A stretch of DNA of 39,874 nucleotides from HGM04593 sp045660825 (GCA_045660825.1 JAZREN010000026.1:1-39874), one strand, 5' to 3'. Positions 16,229 to 25,033 are shown, counted from the first letter of the stretch. Notes: a model not told the origin generated them from the letters alone. A program made the numbers and translations.

Positions 16229-16845
16229 CAGATATCGAAATTTGTATCGAACACTGGGGTTTCATCTTCTTTCTCTTCACCACTGCCGACAACTACTGTG
16301 AGCGCCGAGCCCTGTGGGATAGCCTCGCCATTGGCAAGCGACCTGCCATTGTAACGCAACTCATAGACCCAATCCTTTTCGCCGGGAATGGTCTCTACCG
16401 ATTTAATGACAAAACCTGCCGCAAGGATATGGGACTCGGCCTCGCGATAGGTACGGTTATCAATGACTGAGGGCACTGAACGGTTTGGCTTGACCGAGGT
16501 GTTGACGACAAGACCAATCTTGCGGCCTTCCTTAACAAGTGAGCCCTGCTGGGGGTGCTGCATGATGACCTCGTCCTCGGCTGCATTCTCCTCGTAGCGG
16601 CGTTCTATAATTGTATAACCCAATTTCTCCGCTCCAAGAGCGCTGACAGCCTCATCGAGCTGCACGCCGCAGACATCGGGGACTTCACAAGTCTCGCCAT
16701 GGTTTGTATAGCTGTCGACCCACAGCAATGCCAGATAGGGTAACAAAGCAACCACTGCAGCCATAGCCAGGAGATTCAGAACGACAACAAGTATATTCTT
16801 CTGCTTTTGAGTCAGGGATTTATTTGATGTATTTTTCTCTTTCAT
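16228..16845 (-). CDS. Membrane-anchored PASTA-domain protein
   Basis: This 205-aa protein has a short charged N-terminus, one membrane helix (about 18-43) and two PASTA domains in the periplasm (about 52-115, starting EVPDVCGVQLDEAVSAL; and about 118-190, starting SVPSVIDNRTYREAESHI). PASTA domains bind peptidoglycan fragments or mediate wall-protein contacts. No kinase or penicillin-binding domain is present, unlike PknB or PBP2x. It leads a two-gene operon with the RluA gene. A near-ideal promoter lies at 16893-16926. A Ddl (D-Ala-D-Ala ligase) gene often follows this pair in related genomes (recalled, not checked); none is found in this window. Confidence 0.88.
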   Translation of the reverse strand: MKEKNTSNKSLTQKQKNILVVVLNLLAMAAVVALLPYLALLWVDSYTNHGETCEVPDVCGVQLDEAVSALGAEKLGYTIIERRYEENAAEDEVIMQHPQQGSLVKEGRKIGLVVNTSVKPNRSVPSVIDNRTYREAESHILAAGFVIKSVETIPGEKDWVYELRYNGRSLANGEAIPQGSALTVVVGSGEEKEDETPVFDTNFDI

Positions 16846-16892
16846 AACAAATTCAATATTGATACAAGCCTTGTGCTTTTCACATTATAATG

Positions 16893-16926
16893 CAAAAATA
16901 ATACAGGTTGACAGAAAACACAAAAA
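16893..16926 (-). promoter_or_regulatory. Promoter of PASTA-RluA operon
   Basis: On the minus strand TTTTTG (16921-16926) is followed after exactly 20 nt by TATTTTTG (16893-16900), a full match to the Bacteroides -33/-7 pattern. The start codon is 47 nt downstream. Confidence 0.7.
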
Positions 16927-17023
16927 TAAGCAGCTATTTTTACACAGACAGCCATCTTTGAAGGCGACCAGGCGCTTTTAACATGCTATAACAGCCCAAA
17001 GAGCGCGAGAAGCCCCTTTTTTC

Positions 17024-17054
17024 TTGCATTCTTTTTACTTTTGTATTATCTTCG
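17024..17054 (+). promoter_or_regulatory. Promoter of the DUF4468 operon
   Basis: TTG (17024-17026), 20 nt, then TATCTTCG (17047-17054), one base from TAnnTTTG. Transcription would begin near 17060. This makes the ATG at 17064 unlikely and supports the start at 17082. The 13-mer ATTATCTTCGCAA recurs upstream of porQ. Confidence 0.6.
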
Positions 17055-17081
17055 CAAGGTAAAATGCACACTTGTTTTGTT

Positions 17082-17669
17082 ATGAAAAAGATTATATTCA
17101 TGCTAACTGTGGCACTATTGTCAACAGTCGGAGTACAAGCACAGTTGATAAAGAAAGAGAGTGTCATAAGCGAGGCTTACGAGGCGGGCAAGGTTCCTGT
17201 CATAAACGGCAAAGTCACTTTTGAAACAAGCATACCCACCAAAGGGCTCACAGCCAAGGAGGTTGAGGAGAGAGTCAACGGATGGATTGCCAAGCGCTAT
17301 GTAAAGCCGACGGTAATATCTGTCAAGCGTTTCGATAGCGAAAAGCCGGGAACTACAATAATCAAGGGCGAGGAGTATATCGTGTTCAAGAACACTTTCT
17401 TTGTATTGAGCAGAGCCAGAATGTACTATTTCCTCACACTCACTGCAGAGGATGGCAGTTGCAATTTCCACCTCTCGCGCATAACATACTGGTATGACGA
17501 CGAGGATGAGAAGGGCGGCATAAAGATGATTGCCGAGGATTGGATTACCGACGACAATGCGTTCGACAAGAAAGGCAAGATGAAGAAATTCGAGGGCAAG
17601 TTCCGCTGCAAGACAATTGATCTGAAAGAACAGCTCATTAACGAACTGACACAAGCATTGAACGAATGA
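17082..17669 (+). CDS. Secreted DUF4468-domain protein
   Basis: This 195-aa protein has a signal peptide (MKKIIFMLTVALLSTVGVQA, residues 1-20). The mature part resembles DUF4468, a small alpha/beta domain with a TBP-like fold found in Bacteroidota secreted proteins (VINGKVTFETSIPTKGLTAK and FHLSRITYWYDD segments). Its function is unknown. The ATG at 17082 was preferred over 17064 because it begins a clean signal peptide and suits the promoter. It is the first of five co-directional genes; its stop overlaps the next start (ATGA). Confidence 0.8.
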   Translation: MKKIIFMLTVALLSTVGVQAQLIKKESVISEAYEAGKVPVINGKVTFETSIPTKGLTAKEVEERVNGWIAKRYVKPTVISVKRFDSEKPGTTIIKGEEYIVFKNTFFVLSRARMYYFLTLTAEDGSCNFHLSRITYWYDDEDEKGGIKMIAEDWITDDNAFDKKGKMKKFEGKFRCKTIDLKEQLINELTQALNE

Positions 17670-17836
17670 GAACCGTAGACAAGATAAGATATATACTGAA
17701 CGTGCTGTTCCTTATTGGAGCAGCCGTAACTTTTGTAATGTTCCTGGTCGATGGCCAGAGCAACGGTTTTGTAATTGCAGGAATGACTGCAATGGCGTTG
17801 AAGATTATGGAGTTCATACTCCGTTTCGTAAATTAA
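17666..17836 (+). CDS. Small inner-membrane protein (56 aa)
   Basis: The ATG at 17666 overlaps the previous stop as ATGA, and the TAA ends at 17836. The product has two hydrophobic stretches: residues about 10-29 (ILNVLFLIGAAVTFVMFLVD) and 34-55 (GFVIAGMTAMALKIMEFILR). A charged N-terminus (MRTVDKIRY) precedes them and a polar turn (GQSNG) separates them, predicting a two-helix hairpin in the membrane. No family is recognised. Translational coupling upstream and the 9-nt gap to the porin gene support a real gene. It may assist the neighbouring envelope proteins; this is inference. Confidence 0.75.
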   Translation: MRTVDKIRYILNVLFLIGAAVTFVMFLVDGQSNGFVIAGMTAMALKIMEFILRFVN

Positions 17837-17845
17837 AGGAGCGGA

Positions 17846-19981
17846 ATGATTAGGAGAATACTGTACATGCTGTTTCTTACGCTGCCCGTCATTGCAAACG
17901 GACAGAGCCTGAAGAAAAGCCCGGGCAGCGAAAGCGGACTGGGGCATGGCGAGGTATTCAGTCCATTCAAGGACAACCCGAAGGACAGCACAAAAAAACA
18001 GCTTGTAGTTCCAAAGGAGATACACCAATGGAAAATTGACAGACGGTTCGGTAACAAGACAGAAATTGACGCCGACACCACACAGTTCATGTTCCAGAAC
18101 TGGCACCTCACCGAGGGCGTGAACGGCGAATACAACTATCTTGGCAACATGGGTACGCCAAGAGAGAGCAGAATATATTTCAACCGCCCTACCACAACCA
18201 CATTCGATTTTCTGCAGCCATACGACTATTTCTACACTACCCCGGACAGGTTCATATTCACAGACACGAAATCGCCCTACACGAACTTGAGCTACCACTC
18301 ATCGGGCAACAAGGTAGACGGTGATGACCGTTTCAGAGCATACTTTACCACAAACGCAGGAAAGCACTTTGGTGTTGGTTTCCTCTTTGACTACCTCTAT
18401 GGCCGCGGACGATATGACAAGCAGTCGACATCACTAATAAATTTTTCACTGTTCTCGTTCTACCGTAGTGACAGATACAACTATCACCTGCTGGCAAGCC
18501 GCTACAAGATGAAAATAAGAGAGAACGGCGGTATAACCGACGACCGCTACATAACACGCCCCGAAGACACTGATGGCGGAGGAACCAACATGGGAACAGG
18601 CGACATACCGGTGAAGCTTGATGCCACATGGAGCAGGAACGATGTATACAGCGTGTATTTCACCCATAACTACAATTGGGGATATCACCGTGAGAAGGTA
18701 CCCACAGACACTACAGTTGTGACTGCTAACGAAAATACTGCGGACTCCACAAAGGCAATACTCAAAAAACCGATGGCCGGGAGCGACGCAGATTCCATTG
18801 CAACAGAGTTCATCAACGTAGCACGCCTGACACACACGGCCGAAATCTCACATCTGCGCCACGAATACATCAACTACAGGTTGCCAAGAAACTATTATGC
18901 CGACACCTACCTGCCACACGACTCGGTAGACAACACCAACGACCTTTCTGTCGACAACAGGGTTGCCTTGTCGCTATGCGAGGGGTTCAGAAGATGGGCT
19001 TTTGCAAACATCACGGCTTTTGCCGAGCACAGATATGACCGTTACCGTTTGCCCGACACCATTGCCGGCAACCCACAGGAATATATAAAGCCATACAATG
19101 AGCATTCACTGTATGTGGGTGGTGCCGTGTCAAGTACACGCGGTAAGCACTTGCGCTACCATGCCGAGGGTTCAACAGCCGTCATTGGAGCCGATTTGGG
19201 TTCATTCTCCATTGACGGTGGTGTAGACCTGAATTTCAAGTTATGGAAAAAGGATATAAACATTGCGGCAAAGGCATTTATAAAGAACAACAGGCCATCG
19301 TTCTACTACCGTCACTACCACTCGGAACACTTTTGGTGGGACAACGACCTTGCCAAAGAGTTCAGGACACGCATTGAGGGAAGCATTGAGGTGCCATACA
19401 CAAGAACAAAACTGAACGTGAAGCTGGAGAATGTGAAGAACTACACCTACATTGCCAACCATTCGACATTGGCTCCCAACAGGACCGATTACCTCAACCG
19501 TTTCAACGTACAGCAGGAAAACGGGAACATACAGGTGATTGCCGCATCGCTGAAGCAGGATTTCAAATATGGCATATTGAACGTGAACACCGAGATGACA
19601 TACCAGTTCAGCAGCAACCAGACCATACTGCCGCTGCCGGCTTTCAATGCATATGCGAACATATATCTGAAATTCGTAATCGCAAAGGTGTTGCACACCG
19701 AGATAGGTGCCGACGCGTGGTATTTCACCAGCTATTACGCACCGGAATATATGCCGGCATTGGGACAGTTCGTGCAACAGAACCAGGAGAACAGGATAAA
19801 GATAGGCAACTACCCCGTTGCTACGGTATATGCCAATTTCCTGTTGAAACAGGCGCGTTTCTATGTAAAATATTACCATGTAAACAAAGGATTGGGCAGC
19901 AGCAATTATTTCCTTGTTCCACACCACCCGCTGACACCATCGGTACTGTGGTTCGGCCTGTCATGGAATTTCTATAACTAA
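17846..19981 (+). CDS. Putative porin, Porin_10 family beta-barrel
   Basis: This 711-aa protein has a signal peptide (MIRRILYMLFLTLPVIANGQ). The body is rich in alternating aromatic and polar strands, typical of the Bacteroidota Porin_10 family (for example ESRIYFNRPTTTTFDFLQPY, FGVGFLFDYLYGRGRYDKQS, RIEGSIEVPYTRTKLNVKL). The C-terminus ends in an aromatic strand (PSVLWFGLSWNFYN). It should be an outer-membrane beta-barrel; the solute is unknown. Unusually for this phylum, a clear AAAGGAG (17835-17841) precedes the ATG. The oxidoreductase gene follows after 14 nt. Confidence 0.85.
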   Translation: MIRRILYMLFLTLPVIANGQSLKKSPGSESGLGHGEVFSPFKDNPKDSTKKQLVVPKEIHQWKIDRRFGNKTEIDADTTQFMFQNWHLTEGVNGEYNYLGNMGTPRESRIYFNRPTTTTFDFLQPYDYFYTTPDRFIFTDTKSPYTNLSYHSSGNKVDGDDRFRAYFTTNAGKHFGVGFLFDYLYGRGRYDKQSTSLINFSLFSFYRSDRYNYHLLASRYKMKIRENGGITDDRYITRPEDTDGGGTNMGTGDIPVKLDATWSRNDVYSVYFTHNYNWGYHREKVPTDTTVVTANENTADSTKAILKKPMAGSDADSIATEFINVARLTHTAEISHLRHEYINYRLPRNYYADTYLPHDSVDNTNDLSVDNRVALSLCEGFRRWAFANITAFAEHRYDRYRLPDTIAGNPQEYIKPYNEHSLYVGGAVSSTRGKHLRYHAEGSTAVIGADLGSFSIDGGVDLNFKLWKKDINIAAKAFIKNNRPSFYYRHYHSEHFWWDNDLAKEFRTRIEGSIEVPYTRTKLNVKLENVKNYTYIANHSTLAPNRTDYLNRFNVQQENGNIQVIAASLKQDFKYGILNVNTEMTYQFSSNQTILPLPAFNAYANIYLKFVIAKVLHTEIGADAWYFTSYYAPEYMPALGQFVQQNQENRIKIGNYPVATVYANFLLKQARFYVKYYHVNKGLGSSNYFLVPHHPLTPSVLWFGLSWNFYN

Positions 19982-19995
19982 AAAGGACACCAATT

Positions 19996-20976
19996 ATGAG
20001 CATTACCGTCAAATGGGGTTTTATAGGCTGTGGCGAAGCCACAGAAAAGAAGAGCGGACCGGCATTCCCGCTTATCAAAGGCTCGGAGGTTGTTGCCGTT
20101 ATGGGGCGCGACAAGGAGAAGACCAAGAAGTATGCCAAACGACATAACATACCGCACTGGTACACCGACGCACAGGCGCTCATTGACGACCCGGAGGTGA
20201 ATGCCGTGTACATTGCCACGCCGCCATCGTCGCACGCAACATTTGCCATAATGTCCATGAAGGCGGGCAAGCCTGTATATGTGGAGAAACCGCTTGCTGC
20301 CAACTACGAGGACTGTACACGCATAAACAGAGTATCGCGAGAGACCGGTGTTCCATGCTTTGTGGCATACTATCGCCGCTACCTGCCCTATTTCCTGAAG
20401 GTGAAGGAGTTGTTGCCACACATTGGTAAAGTGCTGAACGTGCAGATACGTTTTGCCGTGCCTCCACGCGACCTTGACTATAACCGCGAGAATCTGCCAT
20501 GGCGAGTAAATCCCGACATTGCGGGCGGCGGATATTTCTATGACCTTGCGCCACACCAGATTGACCTGTTGCAGGAGATGTTCGGTTGCATTCTCTATGC
20601 CGAGGGATACAGCACCAACCGAGGTGGCCTTTACAAGGCCGAGGACACTGTGAGCGCATGCTTCAAGTTCGAGAGCGGCATACCGGGTTCGGGCTCGTGG
20701 TGCTTTGTGTCGGACGAATCGTCACGCGAAGACCACATTGAGATTTTCGGCAGCAAGGGTTGCCTGAAGTTCTCGGTGTTCACATTCGAGCCCATTGAGT
20801 TGCGCACTGTTGACGGCACACAGCAGTTCAACGTGCCCAACCCGCCTTATGTGCAGTTGCCGCTAATACGCAATATCGTCGAGCATATACAGTGCATAGG
20901 GCTATGTGAGTGTGACAGCGTGAGCGCCACACCAACCAACTGGGTTCTCGACAAAATTCTCGGCAAAATAATCTGA
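19996..20976 (+). CDS. Gfo/Idh/MocA-family NAD(P)-dependent oxidoreductase
   Basis: This 326-aa cytoplasmic enzyme has a Rossmann dinucleotide-binding motif near the N-terminus (WGFIGCGEATEKKSGPAF), followed by YIATPPSSHATFAIMSMKAG and the family hallmark EKPLAAN. The Lys is the usual catalytic residue. The C-terminal alpha/beta domain has GGGYFYDLAPHQIDLL, containing the conserved His. Family members oxidise or reduce sugars, inositols or related ketones; the substrate cannot be told. Its place between two outer-membrane protein genes, with a single base before the next ATG, is odd for a sugar dehydrogenase. Confidence 0.93.
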   Translation: MSITVKWGFIGCGEATEKKSGPAFPLIKGSEVVAVMGRDKEKTKKYAKRHNIPHWYTDAQALIDDPEVNAVYIATPPSSHATFAIMSMKAGKPVYVEKPLAANYEDCTRINRVSRETGVPCFVAYYRRYLPYFLKVKELLPHIGKVLNVQIRFAVPPRDLDYNRENLPWRVNPDIAGGGYFYDLAPHQIDLLQEMFGCILYAEGYSTNRGGLYKAEDTVSACFKFESGIPGSGSWCFVSDESSREDHIEIFGSKGCLKFSVFTFEPIELRTVDGTQQFNVPNPPYVQLPLIRNIVEHIQCIGLCECDSVSATPTNWVLDKILGKII

Positions 20977-20977
20977 A

Positions 20978-22027
20978 ATGAGAAAGAGCTTGCACGGCAA
21001 TATAATGAGAGGCAGAACAGTAATGACAATTATTGCTCTGCTTCTTTGCATGCATGCCACAGCACAAGAAAGAGGGCTTGACAAGATAAAGAGAATAGTG
21101 ACAGGCACGGTCGATTTTGTAGATTATGTACTGAATGACGTTGACACAGCCTATGTTGACAAGAACCTGTACAACATGACGTTCATGCCCGAGTACTCAT
21201 TCAGCTACGAGCATTACAGACTTGGGACAACGGGCAACGCGGGACAGAGCATCGGTATATTGCCGGAGAACCGCAGTGTCATGACCTTGAACATTGGTTG
21301 GAGATGGCTCATCGTTGGATACAGCATTGACCTTCAGAAGAACCGCCCGCTGAAAGAGTTCAGCACAAGCCTCTACTCTACCAGGTTCGCCCTCGACCTT
21401 CTCTACCGCAAAGCAAGCGAGGGTTACCGCATCAATGACATAACAGGTTTTGCCGACGGTGACGGTCTGGGATGCATGGACGAGGATGTACTTACCGTGA
21501 AGCAGCTTGGTGTGGGGTTACACTATGCATTCAACAAACGTTTTTCATATGGTGCGGCATACGGCCAGTCGACAATACAACGCGTGAGTGCCGGCTCGGC
21601 GGTGTTGGGTGCCGGGTATAACCGGCAGGAGTTCGCATTCGACCATGAAAAGGTAGAATCGCTCACGGGAACTCTGCCAAAAGAGGAACTCAAATTCAAG
21701 GAAGCTGTGTACAACGATTTCAGCATCAGCCTGGGATATGCATATAATTGGGTATTTGCGAGGAATTTCCTTGCCGGCGTATCGTTTGAACCGGCTGTGG
21801 GGTACAAGCGAGCAAAGCTACAGTATAGCGACGGAAGCCACATGCAAGGGGGCGTGAACATAGACTTCACCACACGTGCTGCGCTGGTATACAACAACAA
21901 CAGATACTATGCCGGTGCATCGCTTGAATCGCACATATTCTATTACCAGAAGAAGCCATTATACATCACAAACGGGTTCGGCCTACTGGAGGTGTATGTA
22001 GGTTTCAATTTCTGGCGCAGGAAATAA
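20978..22027 (+). CDS. DUF4421-like outer membrane protein
   Basis: This 349-aa protein has a signal peptide, either from the first ATG or from the internal ATG at 21005 (MRGRTVMTIIALLLCMHATA). The segment DTAYVDKNLYNMTFMP followed by MTLNIGWRWLIVGYSIDL matches the DUF4421 pattern. The remainder is beta-strand rich and ends VYVGFNFWRRK, as in an outer-membrane barrel. Function is unknown. It is the last gene of the five-gene operon, starting one base after the oxidoreductase stop, and is followed by a strong bidirectional terminator. Confidence 0.75.
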   Translation: MRKSLHGNIMRGRTVMTIIALLLCMHATAQERGLDKIKRIVTGTVDFVDYVLNDVDTAYVDKNLYNMTFMPEYSFSYEHYRLGTTGNAGQSIGILPENRSVMTLNIGWRWLIVGYSIDLQKNRPLKEFSTSLYSTRFALDLLYRKASEGYRINDITGFADGDGLGCMDEDVLTVKQLGVGLHYAFNKRFSYGAAYGQSTIQRVSAGSAVLGAGYNRQEFAFDHEKVESLTGTLPKEELKFKEAVYNDFSISLGYAYNWVFARNFLAGVSFEPAVGYKRAKLQYSDGSHMQGGVNIDFTTRAALVYNNNRYYAGASLESHIFYYQKKPLYITNGFGLLEVYVGFNFWRRK

Positions 22028-22028
22028 T

Positions 22029-22066
22029 ACAATTGGAGCGGCTTCATTGAGAGCCGCTCCAATTGT
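22029..22066. terminator. Bidirectional terminator between convergent genes
   Basis: A perfect 15-bp stem (22029-22043 with 22052-22066) and an 8-nt loop lie between the DUF4421 gene (plus) and the FadL-like gene (minus). They can serve both. Confidence 0.85.
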
Positions 22067-22097
22067 ATTCATCAATCATTACTGATTCTTCAAATTA

Positions 22098-23618
22098 TCA
22101 GATACGCATTCCAATTGTTGCCACAACTGAGTGGTTGACACTGTTCACCGTTGCTCCGGGGTTGGGGTAATCCATGTCATAGAATGGATAGAACTCGGAT
22201 TTCTGCAACTCCAGCTTATATGCAAAATCTATATAGAAGAGTGCGTCACGCCAGCCCAAACCTACTGTAACTATATTCTTGCCGAAGCGGTTGATGTAAT
22301 CGGTTGATGTATCTGCAACCGAGGCATTGTATATGTACTTATAGGCATCATTTGCAAATGGTGCTGTGATGTAGTTATAACCTGCACGCACGGCAAATTT
22401 TTCGGCATTTATTTCGGCACCCACACGCACTGTGTGCTGGGCTTTCATGTTGCACACGAACTCTTCGTTCTGAGCCTTTGCAACGGCATCACGGCCAAGA
22501 AACCTTGATTTTGTGTAATCGGCATATTCATACTCGGCATCGAGCGCGAAGTTGGAACCGAAAGTGTAAGCCATTGAGGCATTGAAGCGCCACGGAGTCC
22601 TTAGGCGGCTATTAACCACAAACATTCCATTGTAGAGGTCGGACGAGGTGGTGCAGTAGCTTTTGCCATATGGGTCAGTGATTGTAGCCGAGCTGTACTC
22701 GGTGAGGTTATACCAGGTTGGCGTGTGAACAGAAACACCAATCTTGAAAGGAGAATACTTGAAGGGGCGGAATATGGCACCAAGCTTAATGTCAAGGCCG
22801 TTACCCTTGATGTATCTGTCGTTCTCAAGTATATATATGTCGCCATAAGCATCGGCCTCACGATATTCGGAATATCTGTTATAATCGACCATTGATACAC
22901 CCAGCGTAGCACCCAGATATATGCGGTCACTGATGTTGGCTGCAAGGTTGAAATCCACTACATTCACACCACCACGTGTCTCCTCATAGAAGGCAAGGTC
23001 ATCGGGGGACCATACAAGAATGGTGTCACCGGGATATGTGAGGAAGTTCTCCTTTGACTCATCGTAAAGACCGGCATCGGCGGCTAGCAAAGGCAACCAA
23101 CTGTAATTGAAATCACTATACATCGAGCTTTTGAGTTTTGTGAAATCAAACTGGTTATCATTGTATAGTGCATCTATTACAAACTGCTGGGAATAGCCGT
23201 CGGAGAAACCGGCCATTTCAAAATCTCCACCAAGGTTATTCTTGCGTCGATAGCCGATACCCAGATTCAGATATTTAAGATAATCACCGTCGCGTTCCAA
23301 AGAAACTACAAAAGCGGCATTGCCTATAAAGAAATTGGTAGCATTGGCATCAACGATTTCTCCTTCGTAGTTCGTCCTGTTGCTCTTGAAGTCGAGACCT
23401 GCAGTAAAGGCAAAATCGCTGCTGCGATACATTGCCATACCGGCCGGGTTGGTAGCCATAGTGGAGAGGTCGGCACCCAATGCACTCATTGCTCCACCCA
23501 TACCCACAAAACGGGCTGTACCAATGAGTTCGTTGTCGAGTAACGAAGTGACATTATACATGTTTTGTGCATTCAGGCCCAAAGGCAGCATGAACAGGAT
23601 ATATAATAAGCGTTTCAT
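22098..23618 (-). CDS. OmpP1/FadL-like outer membrane transport protein
   Basis: This 506-aa protein has a signal peptide (MKRLLYILFMLPLGLNAQ). The mature N-terminus carries the FadL-family pattern GTARFVGMGGAMSALGADLS followed by TNPAGMAMYR, then long amphipathic strands and a final strand SVVATIGMRI. Such barrels carry hydrophobic compounds across the outer membrane; the ligand here is unknown. The ATG at 23618 was chosen over an in-frame one 30 bases upstream because it begins the signal peptide. It lies 51 nt after the repeat-rich protein gene with no promoter seen between, so the two are probably co-transcribed. Confidence 0.88.
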   Translation of the reverse strand: MKRLLYILFMLPLGLNAQNMYNVTSLLDNELIGTARFVGMGGAMSALGADLSTMATNPAGMAMYRSSDFAFTAGLDFKSNRTNYEGEIVDANATNFFIGNAAFVVSLERDGDYLKYLNLGIGYRRKNNLGGDFEMAGFSDGYSQQFVIDALYNDNQFDFTKLKSSMYSDFNYSWLPLLAADAGLYDESKENFLTYPGDTILVWSPDDLAFYEETRGGVNVVDFNLAANISDRIYLGATLGVSMVDYNRYSEYREADAYGDIYILENDRYIKGNGLDIKLGAIFRPFKYSPFKIGVSVHTPTWYNLTEYSSATITDPYGKSYCTTSSDLYNGMFVVNSRLRTPWRFNASMAYTFGSNFALDAEYEYADYTKSRFLGRDAVAKAQNEEFVCNMKAQHTVRVGAEINAEKFAVRAGYNYITAPFANDAYKYIYNASVADTSTDYINRFGKNIVTVGLGWRDALFYIDFAYKLELQKSEFYPFYDMDYPNPGATVNSVNHSVVATIGMRI

Positions 23619-23669
23619 AGCAATATTTATTTTGTGTGTGTTTTTCAATGTATTATCTATACAATCGTA

Positions 23670-25001
23670 TCATCTGCGTGAGCCACTGCTGCGACCGCCA
23701 CCGCCGCCACTGCTGCTCCTGCTGCCGCCACCGCTGCTCCTGCTGCCGCCACCGCTTGAGTGACCACCGGAACTACGGCTGCCTGAACTGTAGCTTGAAC
23801 GACTGCTTGAACCTGAACTTGAGCGACTGCTTGAACCAGAGCTGTAGCTTGAACGGCTACTTGAACCTGAGCTTGAGCGACTGCTTGAACCTGAACGTGT
23901 CACGCTGGTGCTGCTTGGACGGCTATAGCCACCCGATGAGTTGCCCGATGCTGATTCACGTTTTACGTTGCTGCTGTTCACCGAAGTGCGTGCCCGCTGT
24001 TCACGACGTTGACCGTTGTTTCCTGCAGAAGTACGTGTTGTCTGCTGACGATTACCGGCAGTTGTACGCACCTGCTGTTCGCGACGTGGACTGCTATTAC
24101 CGTTCACTGTACGTGTAGGCTGCTCACGACGTGGATTGCTATTGCCGTTCACTGTACGTGTAGGCTGCTCACGACGTGGATTGTTATTGCCGTTTACTGT
24201 ACGTGTAGGCTTTTCGCGACGTGGGTTGTTATTGCCGTTTACTGTACGTACAGGTTGCTCACGACGTGGATTGTTATTGCCGTTTACTGTACGTGTAGGC
24301 TTTTCGCGACGTGGGTTATTGCCAACTGTCGTACGCACAGGCTGCTCGCGGTGAGGTCTACCAGCAACACTTCCATTGGTTGGTACTTTAACCCTATGAT
24401 TTGATGGTTTCCACGAATGATTGTGGTGATGGTGGTTGTGATATCCGTAATAGGGCTTGTGCCAATAGTGATTGTGGTGAGCCCAATAGTGATTATGATG
24501 GTTCCACCAATAGTTGTGGCTGTAATAAGGATAATACCAATGGTAGGTATCCCAATTCCAGATATTCACCCGGTTATAATAATATGGGTCACCGTAAAAG
24601 AAGTTGTTTGCTGTAGGATATATGTAGAGAGTGTAACCGTTATCGTATACAAGCCAGTCATTTATTCCGCAGTTATACTTCAAATCCCAATAAAGGGTGC
24701 TTGAAAGCAATCGGCGGGGCGACTGAAAACGGACAATTCGGTTAGAATAGGTGTAATCGTCGACTAGGTCGTAGAGATCATTGGTAAAATAGGCAGTCTC
24801 TACATCATCGGCATAATCGGCATAATCATCGTAATACTCAACATCTGTAACCAGATTGTCATCATCGGCAAAATAGACCTCCTCGGCACTCTTCACAACA
24901 AGTACCTTCTTCTCCTTTTTTGGTACAAAATACATGTCGTCGACCTGAGCCCAAGACAGAAGAGGAGATGTCAACAATAAAAATAAAACTAACTTTTTCA
25001 T
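23670..25001 (-). CDS. Secreted repeat-rich protein with His/Trp/Tyr-rich region
   Basis: This 443-aa protein has a signal peptide (MKKLVLFLLLTSPLLSWAQ). Regions in order: an acidic Tyr/Asp-rich part (about 43-85); an aromatic and histidine-rich part (about 138-202, dense in Trp, Tyr, His and Asn); tandem 15-residue repeats of the form NPRREQPTRTVNGNN (six units at 229-318, with degenerate flanks); and a C-terminal tail of about 75 residues almost wholly Ser, Arg and Gly. It has no lipobox and no known enzyme domain. The basic repeats and tail suggest binding to acidic polymers, and the His-rich part could bind metal; both are inference. The start at 25001 begins the signal peptide. Upstream lies the tandem operator also found before the DUF4476 gene. 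Confidence 0.8.
   Translation of the reverse strand: MKKLVLFLLLTSPLLSWAQVDDMYFVPKKEKKVLVVKSAEEVYFADDDNLVTDVEYYDDYADYADDVETAYFTNDLYDLVDDYTYSNRIVRFQSPRRLLSSTLYWDLKYNCGINDWLVYDNGYTLYIYPTANNFFYGDPYYYNRVNIWNWDTYHWYYPYYSHNYWWNHHNHYWAHHNHYWHKPYYGYHNHHHHNHSWKPSNHRVKVPTNGSVAGRPHREQPVRTTVGNNPRREKPTRTVNGNNNPRREQPVRTVNGNNNPRREKPTRTVNGNNNPRREQPTRTVNGNSNPRREQPTRTVNGNSSPRREQQVRTTAGNRQQTTRTSAGNNGQRREQRARTSVNSSNVKRESASGNSSGGYSRPSSTSVTRSGSSSRSSSGSSSRSSYSSGSSSRSSSGSSSRSSYSSGSRSSGGHSSGGGSRSSGGGSRSSSGGGGGRSSGSRR
24048..24317 (-). repeat. Six 45-bp tandem repeats inside a coding region
   Basis: Six in-frame 45-bp units each encode a 15-residue block beginning Asn/Ser-Pro-Arg-Arg-Glu. Glu-Lys-Pro-Thr and Glu-Gln-Pro-Val variants alternate in the first four units. 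The high nucleotide identity implies recent expansion, and copy number may vary between strains. Confidence 0.9.
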
Positions 25002-25033
25002 AGTCGTATGTTTTGAATTCTTTTTTTCTGGTA

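Noticed and set aside
24048..24317. Regular 45-bp repeats resembling a CRISPR-like array
   Set aside because: The units are adjacent with no unique spacers, keep one reading frame and encode a clear 15-residue block, so they are coding tandem repeats.
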